64,000 nucleotides of DNA from positions 1-64,000 of the forward strand of contig JAKFFJ010000051.1 in assembly GCA_036675265.1 (NCBI GenBank). The letters are read 5' to 3'. Below, piece by piece: positions 23,738 through 34,993 of the stretch. The DNA comes from CAMPJU01 sp036675265. Its GTDB lineage: Bacteria; Pseudomonadota; Gammaproteobacteria; Xanthomonadales; Xanthomonadaceae. Position numbers and translations under genes: made by a program. A model generated the notes under the pieces. That model searched no databases. It was not told where the DNA came from and worked only from the letters and a program-made list of their open reading frames with translations. Each line of letters opens with the position of its first letter. Positions within the stretch are counted from its first letter, which is position 1.

Positions 23738-24637
23738 ATGATGCGCTGGCAATGGCGTCGACGATGGTGGCAGTGGAGCGCCTGGTTGCTGGCGGGCGTG
23801 GTGCTCGGGCTGTGCGTGTGGGGCTTCGTCTGGGAGCCTTCGCAACTGGTCGAGCGCGACCACGTGCTGCGCCTCCCGGGCTGGACCCGGGAATGCGACG
23901 GCCTGCGCATCGACGTGCTTGCCGACATCCACACCGGGTCGCCGCACAACGGCGTGGAGAAGCTCGACCGGATCGTGCGCACCGTGGTGGACGGTGACGC
24001 AGACGTCGTGCTGCTGGCCGGGGACTACGTGATCCTCAGCGTGTTCATGGGCGAGTACGTCCCCGCCGAGGTCGTGGCCGAGCACCTGCGGCCGCTGGCG
24101 GCGCGCAAGCCCGTGTACGCCGTGCTCGGCAACCACGACTGGTGGAAGGACGGCCGCAAGGTGAGTGCCGCGCTGTCCGCCGCGGGAATCACGATGGTCG
24201 ACAACCGTTCCGTCCCGGTCTCGGTGCACGGCTGCGACTTCTGGCTGGCCGGCATCGGCGACCTGTGGGAAGGCAGCCCCGACATCGCCGCCGCCTTCGC
24301 GGGCATCCCCGACGACGGTCGTCCCGTGGTGGCGCTGTCCCACAACCCGGACCTGTTTCCCGACGTGCCGGCCCGTTCGACGCTGCTGGTCGCCGGGCAC
24401 ACCCATGGCGGGCAGGTGACGTTGCCGCTGGTGGGCCGGCTGGTCGTGCCGTCCAAGCTCGGCGACCGGTACGCCACCGGTCACGTCGAGGAAGACGGCG
24501 AGCACGTCTTCGTGTCGCCGGGGCTCGGCACCAGCATCCTGCCGGTGCGGTTCGGCATCCCGCCCGAGATCTCCCGGTTGACGGTCTTGCGCCGCGAGCC
24601 GATGGTGGGGCCGGCGAGGCAACGGGACGACGAATGA
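23738..24637 (+). CDS. Membrane-anchored metallophosphoesterase
   Basis: The 299-residue protein starts with a Trp/Arg-rich segment and one membrane anchor (WSAWLLAGVVLGLCVWGFVW), then a calcineurin-like phosphoesterase domain. The metal-binding motifs are IDVLADIHTGSPHNG, LLAGDYV, AVLGNHDWWKDG, ALSHNPDLF and VAGHTHGGQVTLP. It resembles the YaeI/YkuE group, some of which hydrolyse phospholipid-type diphosphates such as UDP-2,3-diacylglucosamine. The stop overlaps the DUF922 start by 4 bp (ATGA). Confidence 0.9.
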   Translation: MMRWQWRRRWWQWSAWLLAGVVLGLCVWGFVWEPSQLVERDHVLRLPGWTRECDGLRIDVLADIHTGSPHNGVEKLDRIVRTVVDGDADVVLLAGDYVILSVFMGEYVPAEVVAEHLRPLAARKPVYAVLGNHDWWKDGRKVSAALSAAGITMVDNRSVPVSVHGCDFWLAGIGDLWEGSPDIAAAFAGIPDDGRPVVALSHNPDLFPDVPARSTLLVAGHTHGGQVTLPLVGRLVVPSKLGDRYATGHVEEDGEHVFVSPGLGTSILPVRFGIPPEISRLTVLRREPMVGPARQRDDE

Positions 24638-25197
24638 CGTGGTTCGCATGCGTGCTCGCGCTGGCATCGCTCGCGGGCGCGGCACCGGAAGTACCGCTGG
24701 ACATCGATGAGCACGTCGTGCGCTACCGCGTGCCTGGCGATGACCTGCAGGACCTGCGCGATGCGTTGCGCAGCCAGGCGCTGTCGGACCGGGCCGGCGG
24801 CAGCCATGGCCGGACGCACAGCCGGATCCGGATCCGCTACACGCCGCACCCCGTGTCCGGCGGGTGCAGCGCGAAGGACGCCGGCGTCGCCCTGGAGATC
24901 ACCACCACGTTGCCGGAATGGCAGCCGGACGGACGGGCGCCGGCCGGACTGGTGGAGCGCTGGCAGGCCGTCGCCGCGGCCTTGCAGGACCACGAGGCGC
25001 GCCATCGCGCGCATGCCCTGGCCGCCGCGCGCGAGCTCCAGGCGCGCCTGGCGAAGCTCGGGGTGCAACCCGATTGCCATGCGCTGCGCGGCGAGGTCGA
25101 CCGCGCGTTCCTCCGCGCCAGGATGAAGGCCGAGTACCGCGACGCGCGCTACGACGCGCGCACGCGCAATGGCCTGGGGGAAGGCATCGAACTGTGA
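24634..25197 (+). CDS. DUF922-family secreted protein, putative zinc protease
   Basis: The 187-residue product has a short signal peptide (MTWFACVLALASLAGAAP). The domain includes RIRYTPHPVSGGCSAKDAGV, ALEITTTLPEWQP and a HEARH motif at residues 120-124 within ALQDHEARHRAHALAAARE, matching the HExxH zinc-site pattern of the DUF922 family. The two cysteines (about residues 77 and 150) could form a disulfide in the periplasm. The gene is coupled to the metallophosphoesterase by ATGA overlap, and its stop lies only 4 bp from the convergent fadE stop. The protease role is inferred from the motif. Confidence 0.8.
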   Translation: MTWFACVLALASLAGAAPEVPLDIDEHVVRYRVPGDDLQDLRDALRSQALSDRAGGSHGRTHSRIRIRYTPHPVSGGCSAKDAGVALEITTTLPEWQPDGRAPAGLVERWQAVAAALQDHEARHRAHALAAARELQARLAKLGVQPDCHALRGEVDRAFLRARMKAEYRDARYDARTRNGLGEGIEL

Positions 25198-25201
25198 GTC
25201 G

Positions 25202-27691
25202 TCACGCCGCGCGGCGGTCGCCGGGCTGGCGTTCGCCACCGGCGAGCTCGTCGCGGTAGTAACCGGCCGACCGCAGTTCCCACGCCGCGAAGTCGTCGAC
25301 GCCGATGGCATCGAGCGTCATCGCGCGCAGTTCTTCCAGCTGCGTGCGTTCCTGCGCGGTGATCCAGCCCTCGCGCACGCCCTCGTCGAGCTGCGCATCG
25401 AATTCCAGCGCCTCGATGTCGCTGTGCTTGAGCGCCTTGAGGAACTTGCGCTCCACCGGCTCGGCGTTGACCACCGCGGGGAGGTAGCTGGCGATGCGAC
25501 CGGCCGGGTTGTTGTCGCACGGCGTGGTGAACACCCCGGTGGCCAGGCGGTCGCGCGCATCGTTGGGGACCATCAGCAGGCTCGCCGCCTTGTGGCCCAG
25601 CCGGTCGCTCGGCGCCTGCGCGCGCCTGCCCATCGGGAAAACGAGCAGCCACAACAGCCAGCCCACCGGGCGGATCGGGAAGTTGCGCAGCGCCGCCGAC
25701 AGCGACAGTTCCATGCGGTGCACGCTGTCGTGGAACGCCCACGCGAGCAGCGGCCGGTCGCCGACCGGCCGCCCTTCGTCCTCGTAGCGCTTGAGCATCG
25801 CGCTGGCGAGGTACAGGTGGCTGAGCACGTCGCCCAGTCGCCCCGACAGGGATTCCTTGAACTTGAGCTTGCCGCCCAGCAGCAGCATCGACACGTCCGC
25901 GCACAACGCCAGCACGGCCGAATACCGGTTGAGCTTGCGGTAGTAGCGCCGGGTGTACGCGTCGCCGGGCGCCGAGCCCACCAGCGCGCCGGTCAGCCCG
26001 AACCACACGCTGCGCACGGCATTGGAGATCGCGAAGCCGATGTGCCCGAACAGGTTGCGGTCGAACTCGTCCAGGCGCTGCACCGGATCCTCCAGCGCCA
26101 CCGCGCGCATCTCCTTGAGCACCCACGGATGGCACAGGATCGCGCCCTGCCCGAAGATCATCAGCGAGCGGGTCATGATGTTGGCGCCCTCGACCGTGAT
26201 CGAGATGGGCGTCGCCTGCCACGCGCGTCCCAGGTAGTTGCGCGGCCCCAGGATGATCCCCTTGCCACCGTGCACGTCCATCGCGTCGCTGACGACCTCG
26301 CGGCCCATCTCGGTGCAGTGGTACTTGGCGATCGCCGAGGGGACCGCGGGCTTCTCGCCGCGGTCGACCGCGGCGGCGGTCGCCTGCGCCAGCGCGCTGA
26401 TCGCATAGGCCTTGCCCGCGATCCGCGCGAGCGCTTCCTGGACGCCCTCGAAGCGGCCGATCGACAGCCCGAACTGCTTGCGGATGCGCGCGTAGGCGCC
26501 GGTGACGACCGCCGCCATCTTCGCTCCGCCACTCGCGGTGGAGGGGAGGGTGATCGAGCGGCCGATCGACAGGCACTCGACCAGCATCCGCCAACCCTGG
26601 CCCGCGAAGTCCTCGCCACCGATCAGCTGCGACAGCGGGATGAACACCTCGCGGCCCTGCACCGGCCCGTTCTGGAACGGCGAGTTGAGCGGGAAGTGGC
26701 GGCGCCCGACTTCGACGCCTGGCGTCTCGCGCGGCAGGAGCGCGAGGGTGATGCCGATGTCCTGCGTGTCGCCGATCAGGCCATCCGGGTCGTACATGCG
26801 GAACGCCAGGCCGATGACCGTGGCGACCGGTGCAAGCGTGATGTAGCGCTTGTCGAACGTGAGCCGGACGCCGACCACCGACGCGCCGTTCCACTCGCCC
26901 ATGCAGACGATGCCGAAGTCGGGGATGGAGGTCGCATCGGAACCGGCGAACGGCCCGGTGAGCGCGAAGCAGGGGACGTCGCGGCCGTCCGCGAGGCGCG
27001 GCAGGTAATGCCGCTTCTGCTCTTCCGTGCCGTAGTGCATGAGCAGTTCGCCGGGACCCAGCGAATTCGGCACGCCGACGGTGGAACTGACCACCGAGGA
27101 GATCGACGAGATCTTCTGGATCACCTTGTGGTGCGCGAGCGCCGAGAAGCCCAGGCCGCCGTATTCCTTCGGGATGATCATCCCGAAGAACCGCTCGCGC
27201 TTGATGAAGTCCCAGAGCGCCGGCGGCAGGTCCGCGTGGACGTGGGTGATCGTCCAGTCGTCGATCATCCGGCACAGCTGCTCGGTGGGGCCGTCCAGGA
27301 ACGCCTGCTCCTCGGCGGTGAGCACGGGCGCGGGTTGCGAGAGCAGGCGCTCCCAGCGCGGGCGCCCGGAAAACAGTTCGCCCTCGAAACCGACCGTGCC
27401 CGACTCGAGCGCGGTGCGCTCGGTCGCCGACAGCGGCGGGAGGATCCGCGCATAGAACTTCAGCAGCGGCGCGGTGATGTACGGCTTGCGGATGGCCGGC
27501 ACCAGCAGCGGGACCGCGACGAGTGCCAGCAGCAGGCCGGCGGCGAGCGTGGCGCCGCCGTCGGCGCCCAGGAGCCAGCACGCCAGCAGGCCGCTGGCGC
27601 CAATGGCCGCCCAGGTCGCCAGGCGCAGGCGATGGTAGGCGGCGACGGCGCTGGCCAGCAGCAGGAAGAGGAACGGGGCGGCAACGCTCAT
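25202..27691 (-). CDS. fadE: Acyl-CoA dehydrogenase, FadE type
   Basis: It catalyses the first, FAD-dependent step of fatty acid beta-oxidation. The 829-residue product is close to E. coli FadE in size and layout. Hydrophobic N-terminal segments (APFLFLLLASAVAAYHRLRL) are followed by KPYITAPLLKFYARILPPLS. The dehydrogenase core has FFGMIIPKEYGGLGFSALAH, CFALTGPFAGSDATSIPDFG, VHGGKGIILGPRNYLGRAWQ and ITVEGANIMTRSLMIFGQGA. The ATG at 27691 is chosen because the N-terminus then matches the family; the open frame upstream runs through the promoter. A TetR regulator is divergent, and the operator between them overlaps the fadE -35 hexamer. Confidence 0.95.
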   Translation of the reverse strand: MSVAAPFLFLLLASAVAAYHRLRLATWAAIGASGLLACWLLGADGGATLAAGLLLALVAVPLLVPAIRKPYITAPLLKFYARILPPLSATERTALESGTVGFEGELFSGRPRWERLLSQPAPVLTAEEQAFLDGPTEQLCRMIDDWTITHVHADLPPALWDFIKRERFFGMIIPKEYGGLGFSALAHHKVIQKISSISSVVSSTVGVPNSLGPGELLMHYGTEEQKRHYLPRLADGRDVPCFALTGPFAGSDATSIPDFGIVCMGEWNGASVVGVRLTFDKRYITLAPVATVIGLAFRMYDPDGLIGDTQDIGITLALLPRETPGVEVGRRHFPLNSPFQNGPVQGREVFIPLSQLIGGEDFAGQGWRMLVECLSIGRSITLPSTASGGAKMAAVVTGAYARIRKQFGLSIGRFEGVQEALARIAGKAYAISALAQATAAAVDRGEKPAVPSAIAKYHCTEMGREVVSDAMDVHGGKGIILGPRNYLGRAWQATPISITVEGANIMTRSLMIFGQGAILCHPWVLKEMRAVALEDPVQRLDEFDRNLFGHIGFAISNAVRSVWFGLTGALVGSAPGDAYTRRYYRKLNRYSAVLALCADVSMLLLGGKLKFKESLSGRLGDVLSHLYLASAMLKRYEDEGRPVGDRPLLAWAFHDSVHRMELSLSAALRNFPIRPVGWLLWLLVFPMGRRAQAPSDRLGHKAASLLMVPNDARDRLATGVFTTPCDNNPAGRIASYLPAVVNAEPVERKFLKALKHSDIEALEFDAQLDEGVREGWITAQERTQLEELRAMTLDAIGVDDFAAWELRSAGYYRDELAGGERQPGDRRAA

Positions 27692-27773
27692 CGTCAGGCT
27701 CCGGCGGACGCTGGGGACATCATCTCTATATAGACCAGTGTGGCGCGTTGCATGCGCCCCGACCGTACGCATG

Positions 27774-27814
27774 AGTATGGGCCTGCCCGGAGCGACTGTC
27801 AAACGCTTGTTTGA
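27774..27814 (-). promoter_or_regulatory. fadE promoter with overlapping TetR-type operator
   Basis: On the minus strand TTGACA (27802-27797) and CATACT (27779-27774) are separated by 17 bp. Overlapping the -35 is the perfect inverted repeat tcaaac-gctt-gtttga (27799-27814). Its core, CAAAC-N4-GTTTG, equals the motif described for the Pseudomonas fatty-acid regulator PsrA (also TetR family). The likely binder is the divergent TetR protein at 27877, releasing on acyl-CoA. Sequence and spacing are read directly; the regulator and inducer are inference. Confidence 0.75.
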
Positions 27815-27876
27815 ACGGGGCCGTTGCAGCGCAGCATACGTTTCCGGCCCGGTGCGTACGGAGCTACACTACGCGG

Positions 27877-28521
27877 ATGCCGGTTCACGTCGCCACGACA
27901 GACAAGCCCCAGCGGACGACGCGGCATGCGACGGTCGACGAGCCCGCCCGCGGCGGCAGGCTCAGCGCGACGCACTGGGCGCAGGCCGCACTGGACCTGA
28001 TTGCCGAACAGGGCATCGCCGCTGTCGCGGTGGAGCCGCTCGCCCGCCGCCTGGGCGTCACCAAGGGCAGCTTCTACTGGCACTTCCCGTCACGCGACGC
28101 GTTGCTGCAGGCGGCGCTCGAACGCTGGGAGCGCGTCGAGCAGGACGAGGTGTTCGGCCAGCTCGAGGCGATCGTCGATCCGCGCGCGCGGTTGCGCGCG
28201 CTGTTCCAGCTGGTCGCGCACGAAGCCAAGTCGCACATCATCTACTCGGAACTGCTGAAGGCCCTCGACCATCCCGCGGTCGCGCCGGTCATCGGACGCG
28301 TGTCGCAACGCCGCCTGGATTACCTCACGGCCTCGTTCCGCCAGGCGGGATTGAGCCGGACGGACGCGCAGCACCGCGCGCGCCTGGCGTATGCCGCCTA
28401 CGTGGGCTTCCTGCAACTCGGCCTCCAGCTCCGCCAGCCGCGGTTGCCGCATGACGAATTCGAGGCCTACGTGGAACACGTGATGGCCACCCTCATTCCA
28501 GACGAACAGGAAACGCCGTGA
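27877..28521 (+). CDS. TetR-family regulator, likely controls fadE
   Basis: The 214-residue protein has a basic N-terminal arm and a TetR DNA-binding domain at about 29-75: LSATHWAQAALDLIAEQGIA, then the recognition helix LARRLGVTKGSFYWHFPSRD, with ALLQAALERWERVE starting the ligand domain. The C-terminal domain is helical, as expected for acyl-CoA or fatty-acid-responsive members. It is divergent from fadE with a palindromic operator between them. The ATG at 27877 follows a TACACT hexamer at 27865-27870 so closely that the mRNA could be leaderless. Its stop overlaps the pckG start (GTGA), tying it to gluconeogenesis. Confidence 0.9.
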   Translation: MPVHVATTDKPQRTTRHATVDEPARGGRLSATHWAQAALDLIAEQGIAAVAVEPLARRLGVTKGSFYWHFPSRDALLQAALERWERVEQDEVFGQLEAIVDPRARLRALFQLVAHEAKSHIIYSELLKALDHPAVAPVIGRVSQRRLDYLTASFRQAGLSRTDAQHRARLAYAAYVGFLQLGLQLRQPRLPHDEFEAYVEHVMATLIPDEQETP

Positions 28522-30305
28522 ACGCCGTGACCAAGGATCCCCCGACCCTCGACTCCCACACCTCGCTGGCCTCCCTGGAGGCCTGGGTCGCGGAGGTCGC
28601 CGCGTTGACCCGGCCGGACAGGATCCACTGGTGCGATGGCAGCGATGCCGAGAACGTGGTGCTGGTCGCGGGCATGGAAGCCGACGGCACGCTGATCCGG
28701 CTCAACCCGCAGACGCATCCGAACAGCTTCCTGCACCGTTCGGACCCGGACGACGTCGCCCGCGTCGAGCACCTGACCTTCGTATGCACCAGCGAGCCCG
28801 ACGATGCCGGCCCCAACAACCACTGGATGGCGCCGGCCGAGGCCCACGCGAAGATGGACGCGCTGTTCGACGGTTGCATGGAAGGGCGCACGATGTACGT
28901 CGTGCCCTATTGCATGGGCCCGATCGGTTCGCCGCTGTCGCGCTGCGGCGTGGAAATCACCGACTCGCCCTACGTCGTCGCCAACATGCGGGTCATGACG
29001 CGCATGGGCGCGCCGGCACTGGCGCGGATCGAGCAGGAAGGTCGCTTCGTCAAGGGCCTGCATTCGACCGGCGAGCTGGACCCCGACCGCCGCTTCATCA
29101 TGCATTTCCCCGAGGAGCTGGCCATCAAGTCGTTCGGCTCCGGCTACGGCGGGAACGCGCTGCTCGGCAAGAAGTGCCATGCGTTGCGCATCGCCTCGCA
29201 CCAGGCGCGAAACGAAGGCTGGCTGGCCGAACACATGCTGATCCTCGGCGTGACCAACCCGCAGGGCGAGACGCACTACATCGCGGCCGCGTTCCCGTCG
29301 GCCTGCGGCAAGACCAACCTGGCGATGCTGATCCCGCCGGAGGGCTACCGGAAGGACGGCTGGGAAGTCAGCACCATCGGCGACGACATCTGCTGGATGC
29401 GCCCGGGCAAGGACGGACGGCTGTATGCGATCAACCCGGAGGCGGGTTTCTTCGGCGTCGCGCCCGGCACCTCGAAGAAGTCGAACGCCAACGCGCTGGC
29501 CTGCCTGCAGCGCGATGCGATCTTCACCAATGTCGGCGTGACCGCCGACAACCAGCCGTGGTGGGAGGGCCTGGACAACGGGCAGGTCCCGGCCACCGAC
29601 TGGCGCGGCGAACCGTACGACCCCGCCAAGCGCCCGGCCGCGCATCCCAACTCGCGCTTCACCGTGAGCGCCAAGGCCTGCCCGAGCTGGTCGCCGGAAG
29701 CGGAAAACCCGGAAGGCGTGCCGATCAGCGCCATCGTGTTCGGCGGTCGCCGCGCGTCGCTCGTGCCGCTGGTGTTCGAGGCGCGCGACTGGACGCACGG
29801 CGTGCTGGTCGGCGCGGCGATGGGATCGGAAACCACGGCCGCGGCCACCGGCGCGGTGGGCGTGATGCGCCGCGACCCGATGGCGATGAAGCCGTTCTGC
29901 GGGTACAACTTCGCCGACTACTTCGCGCACTGGCTGTCGTTCGACGATGGCCGCAACAGGCTGCCGAAGGTGTTCCACGTCAACTGGTTCCGCAAGGGCG
30001 ACGACGGCAAGTTCCTGTGGCCGGGCTTCGGCGACAACCTGCGCGTCATCGAGTGGATGATCGGCCGCGCGGAAGGCAAGGCCGATGCCGTCGAGACGCC
30101 GATCGGCAACCTGCCCGCGAACGGTGCGCTGTCGCTCGACGGCCTGGCTTTGACCGACGCCGCGCGCGCGAAGCTGTTCGAGTTCGATCGCGAAGGCTGG
30201 AAGGCCGAGTTCGCGAGCATCGCGGAGTACCTCGACAGCTACGGGCCGCGCATGCCGCAAGCGCTGAAGGACGAGCAACAGCGCATCGCCGCGTCCCTGG
30301 CCTGA
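28518..30305 (+). CDS. pckG: Phosphoenolpyruvate carboxykinase (GTP)
   Basis: It converts oxaloacetate and GTP to phosphoenolpyruvate in gluconeogenesis, needed when growing on fatty acids or amino acids. The 595-residue product shows the GTP-type signature FPSACGKTNLAMLIPP (P-loop from residue 259), the substrate-binding RVMTRMGAPALARI and YGGNALLGKKCHALRI, GDDICWMRPGKDGRLYAINP, and the guanine-pocket FCGYNFADYFAHWLSF. Length and motifs are normal. The start is a GTG overlapping the TetR stop (GTGA), with GGAAA upstream; this coupling suggests shared control of beta-oxidation and gluconeogenesis. Confidence 0.97.
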   Translation: MNAVTKDPPTLDSHTSLASLEAWVAEVAALTRPDRIHWCDGSDAENVVLVAGMEADGTLIRLNPQTHPNSFLHRSDPDDVARVEHLTFVCTSEPDDAGPNNHWMAPAEAHAKMDALFDGCMEGRTMYVVPYCMGPIGSPLSRCGVEITDSPYVVANMRVMTRMGAPALARIEQEGRFVKGLHSTGELDPDRRFIMHFPEELAIKSFGSGYGGNALLGKKCHALRIASHQARNEGWLAEHMLILGVTNPQGETHYIAAAFPSACGKTNLAMLIPPEGYRKDGWEVSTIGDDICWMRPGKDGRLYAINPEAGFFGVAPGTSKKSNANALACLQRDAIFTNVGVTADNQPWWEGLDNGQVPATDWRGEPYDPAKRPAAHPNSRFTVSAKACPSWSPEAENPEGVPISAIVFGGRRASLVPLVFEARDWTHGVLVGAAMGSETTAAATGAVGVMRRDPMAMKPFCGYNFADYFAHWLSFDDGRNRLPKVFHVNWFRKGDDGKFLWPGFGDNLRVIEWMIGRAEGKADAVETPIGNLPANGALSLDGLALTDAARAKLFEFDREGWKAEFASIAEYLDSYGPRMPQALKDEQQRIAASLA

Positions 30306-30663
30306 CGCACGGCGCGGCCCGCGCCGGCGATGCCGGCCGGTCACCGCGTCCCGTTGCCCCGGGGCGCGGGGCGGCACTTTTTCGCACCGCCGGCAACCTG
30401 ACTGCGCGATGGCAGGGGCTTGGTGCAACGCAACACACGCCCGAAACCGGCCAGGTAGGCAGATGAATGCATGGATTTAACATGCAAGTCATTGAATAAG
30501 AAGAAAACAGGTGCGTTTTTTGACGCTCCCTGCACAACTGCTTCCCCCTGCCGTAAAAATTGCGTTATGCTCGGCCGAGCCAAGCGATGAGACCTACGTC
30601 TTCAGGCTTGGCTCACAGTCTTGAGCTGCTGCACTTACCAAAAATTTTTGGAGAGAACGCGAG
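30306..30663 (+). promoter_or_regulatory. 358-bp intergenic region with the leader of the second TonB receptor
   Basis: No gene is visible. The first 100 bp after pckG are GC-rich with no clear terminator. From about 30460 the DNA is AT-rich for this genome. A likely -10 is TTATGCT (30565-30571), preceded by TGCG as in extended -10 promoters; a TTGACG (30520-30525) is too far upstream to pair with it. In the predicted leader an 8-bp inverted repeat gagccaag/cttggctc (30577-30584 and 30607-30614) encloses a 22-nt loop. The receptor start has ggagag 12 nt upstream. Confidence 0.5.
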
Positions 30664-33252
<2,589 letters not shown>

Positions 33253-33276
33253 TCGATCGAACGCTGTTGCAACACT

Positions 33277-33307
33277 CGAAGGGCCCCGGAAGGGGCCCTT
33301 CTTTTTT
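33277..33307 (+). terminator. Intrinsic terminator after the TonB receptor
   Basis: The stem gaagggcccc/ggggcccttc (with aa-like short loop gaa) is followed by six T and ggg. It lies 25 bp after the receptor stop. Confidence 0.92.
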
Positions 33308-33360
33308 GGGCGAGCGCCGGTGCTTGTCTGCGCGGGCGGTGTCGCCTTACGCTCGTCGCG

Positions 33361-33969
33361 ATGCCGACCTCGCTGATCCTCGTCGACGACTTCATCGACA
33401 ACCCGCACGCGCTGCGGGAGGCCGCCCTGCGGCTCACTTACCCGCACGGCGAAAACATGTTCCCCGGCCGCAACTCGGTGGAGCGGATCAACCTGGAAGG
33501 GCTGGCGGGGCAGGTGTCGCGCCTGGTCGGGGAGCCGCTGGCACCCATGCCGCCGACGCAGGCTCACGCGAAGTGCCGGATCACGCTCGGCGGGGACACC
33601 GGCAAGGCCAAGGTCCACGTGGATGCCGCGCACTGGTCGGGCATCCTCTACCTGAGCCGTCCGGAGGATTGCCGCGGCGGCACGGAGTTCTTCCGGCACC
33701 TGCCCACCAACAGCGACCGCACCGCGTACAACGATGCCGAGGCCCGTGCGCTGGGCTTTCCGTCGGCGCGCGGGATGACCACCTCCATCCTGGACAGCGA
33801 CAGCACCGACGACAGCAAGTGGGAGATGACGATGCGCGTCCCCATGCGCTTCAACCGACTCGTGCTGCTGCGTCCCTGGTTGTGGCATACCGCGGGCGAG
33901 GCCTTCGGCGACAGCCTCGAGAACGGACGCCTCGTGTACCTGATGTTCTTCGCTTCGGCCCGGACCTGA
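33361..33969 (+). CDS. DUF6445-like protein, possible 2-oxoglutarate/Fe(II)-type oxygenase fold
   Basis: The 202-residue protein starts MPTSLILVDDFIDNPHALRE, a beginning shared by small hydroxylase-like proteins placed next to TonB receptors. It contains KVHVDAAHWSGILYLSRPED with HxD (His-Val-Asp), GGTEFFRHLPTNSDRTAY, and a distal LVLLRPWLWHTAGEAFGDSL with His. An HxD followed by a distal His is the iron-binding pattern of 2-oxoglutarate oxygenases, though the protein is short. No signal peptide is seen. The gene lies 14 bp before the methyltransferase gene. Function is unproven; assignment to DUF6445 is from memory. Confidence 0.7.
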   Translation: MPTSLILVDDFIDNPHALREAALRLTYPHGENMFPGRNSVERINLEGLAGQVSRLVGEPLAPMPPTQAHAKCRITLGGDTGKAKVHVDAAHWSGILYLSRPEDCRGGTEFFRHLPTNSDRTAYNDAEARALGFPSARGMTTSILDSDSTDDSKWEMTMRVPMRFNRLVLLRPWLWHTAGEAFGDSLENGRLVYLMFFASART

Positions 33970-33982
33970 CGGTGGCGCGCCG

Positions 33983-34993
33983 ATGACGGATGTCGCGAAC
34001 GACCCGCGCCGGCAGGCGTGGTCCTCGTACTGGTCGCAGGGCGCGCTGCATTCGTGCACCGGCAGCTTCGATGCCAGGTACAGCGGTGCGATCGGCGCGT
34101 TCTGGGATGCGGTCGTGGCCGGAATTCCGGCGGGGTCCCGCGTGCTGGACCTGGCCACGGGCAACGGTGCGTTGCCACTTCGCCTGTGGGAGACCCTCGG
34201 CGCCACGTCGGGGATCCGCATCGACGCGGTCGACCTCGCCACGCTGGCCCCGCCGTGGTACGACCCCGGCGAGCACCGGGGGATCGCGTTCCATTCCGGC
34301 GTCGCGATGGAAAGCCTGCCGTTCGCCGACGCCAGCTTCGACCGGGTGTTCAGCCAGTTCGGCCTGGAATATGCGCGCTGGCCAGGTGCGTTGCAGGAGT
34401 GCGTCCGGGTGGCCCGTGGCGGGGCCCGGCTGGCGTTCGTGATGCACCACGCCGGATCGGTGCTGGTGTCGGTCGGCCGCGAGGAGCTGGCAAACCAGGA
34501 ATTCCTGTTGGCCACCGGTGGCCTGCTGGACGCGGCGCGAGAGGTCCTGCCATGGATCGCCCGCGCCCGCGCCGGCAGTGCGGACATCCCATCGGATCCC
34601 CGCGCCGCCGAGGCCCGCAATGCGTACAACACGGCCGTCGGTGGCGTGGGCCAGGCGATTGCGGCGAGCGCGGTTCCGGACGCCCTGGTCGAGGCCCGGG
34701 ACTGGGTGCACCGGCTGGTCGGAGGCGTGAGGCTGGACGACCTGCCTGCCAGGACCGACGCGCTGGCGGCGTACCGGGACGCGATGGCGTCCGCTACGCT
34801 GCGCACCCGCGAGATGCTCGTGCACGCACTGGACGAAACGCGCGTCGCCGAGGCGGCTGCGGCGCTGGAGGCCGCGTGTCCCGGATGCGGGATCCGTTAC
34901 GAGCCACTGTCCCAGCGCGAGGGCGTCCTGGCCTGGGGCGTGGTCGCGTCGATCCCGAGCACTTCGAACAAGGGACCAAGCGCACCCGCATAG
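33983..34993 (+). CDS. SAM-dependent methyltransferase of the TonB-receptor locus
   Basis: The 336-residue protein has a class I fold: motif I GSRVLDLATGNGALPLRLWE (residues about 49-68), IRIDAVDLATLAPPWY, then FADASFDRVFSQFGLEYARW and LQECVRVARGGARLAFVMHH. The region around AGSVLVSVGREELANQEFLL to the C-terminus is helical. The substrate is unknown. The 3' end overlaps the convergent sulfotransferase gene by 97 bp, so the last 32 residues are coded opposite another protein. It shares strand with the DUF6445 gene and probably an mRNA. Confidence 0.85.
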   Translation: MTDVANDPRRQAWSSYWSQGALHSCTGSFDARYSGAIGAFWDAVVAGIPAGSRVLDLATGNGALPLRLWETLGATSGIRIDAVDLATLAPPWYDPGEHRGIAFHSGVAMESLPFADASFDRVFSQFGLEYARWPGALQECVRVARGGARLAFVMHHAGSVLVSVGREELANQEFLLATGGLLDAAREVLPWIARARAGSADIPSDPRAAEARNAYNTAVGGVGQAIAASAVPDALVEARDWVHRLVGGVRLDDLPARTDALAAYRDAMASATLRTREMLVHALDETRVAEAAAALEAACPGCGIRYEPLSQREGVLAWGVVASIPSTSNKGPSAPA

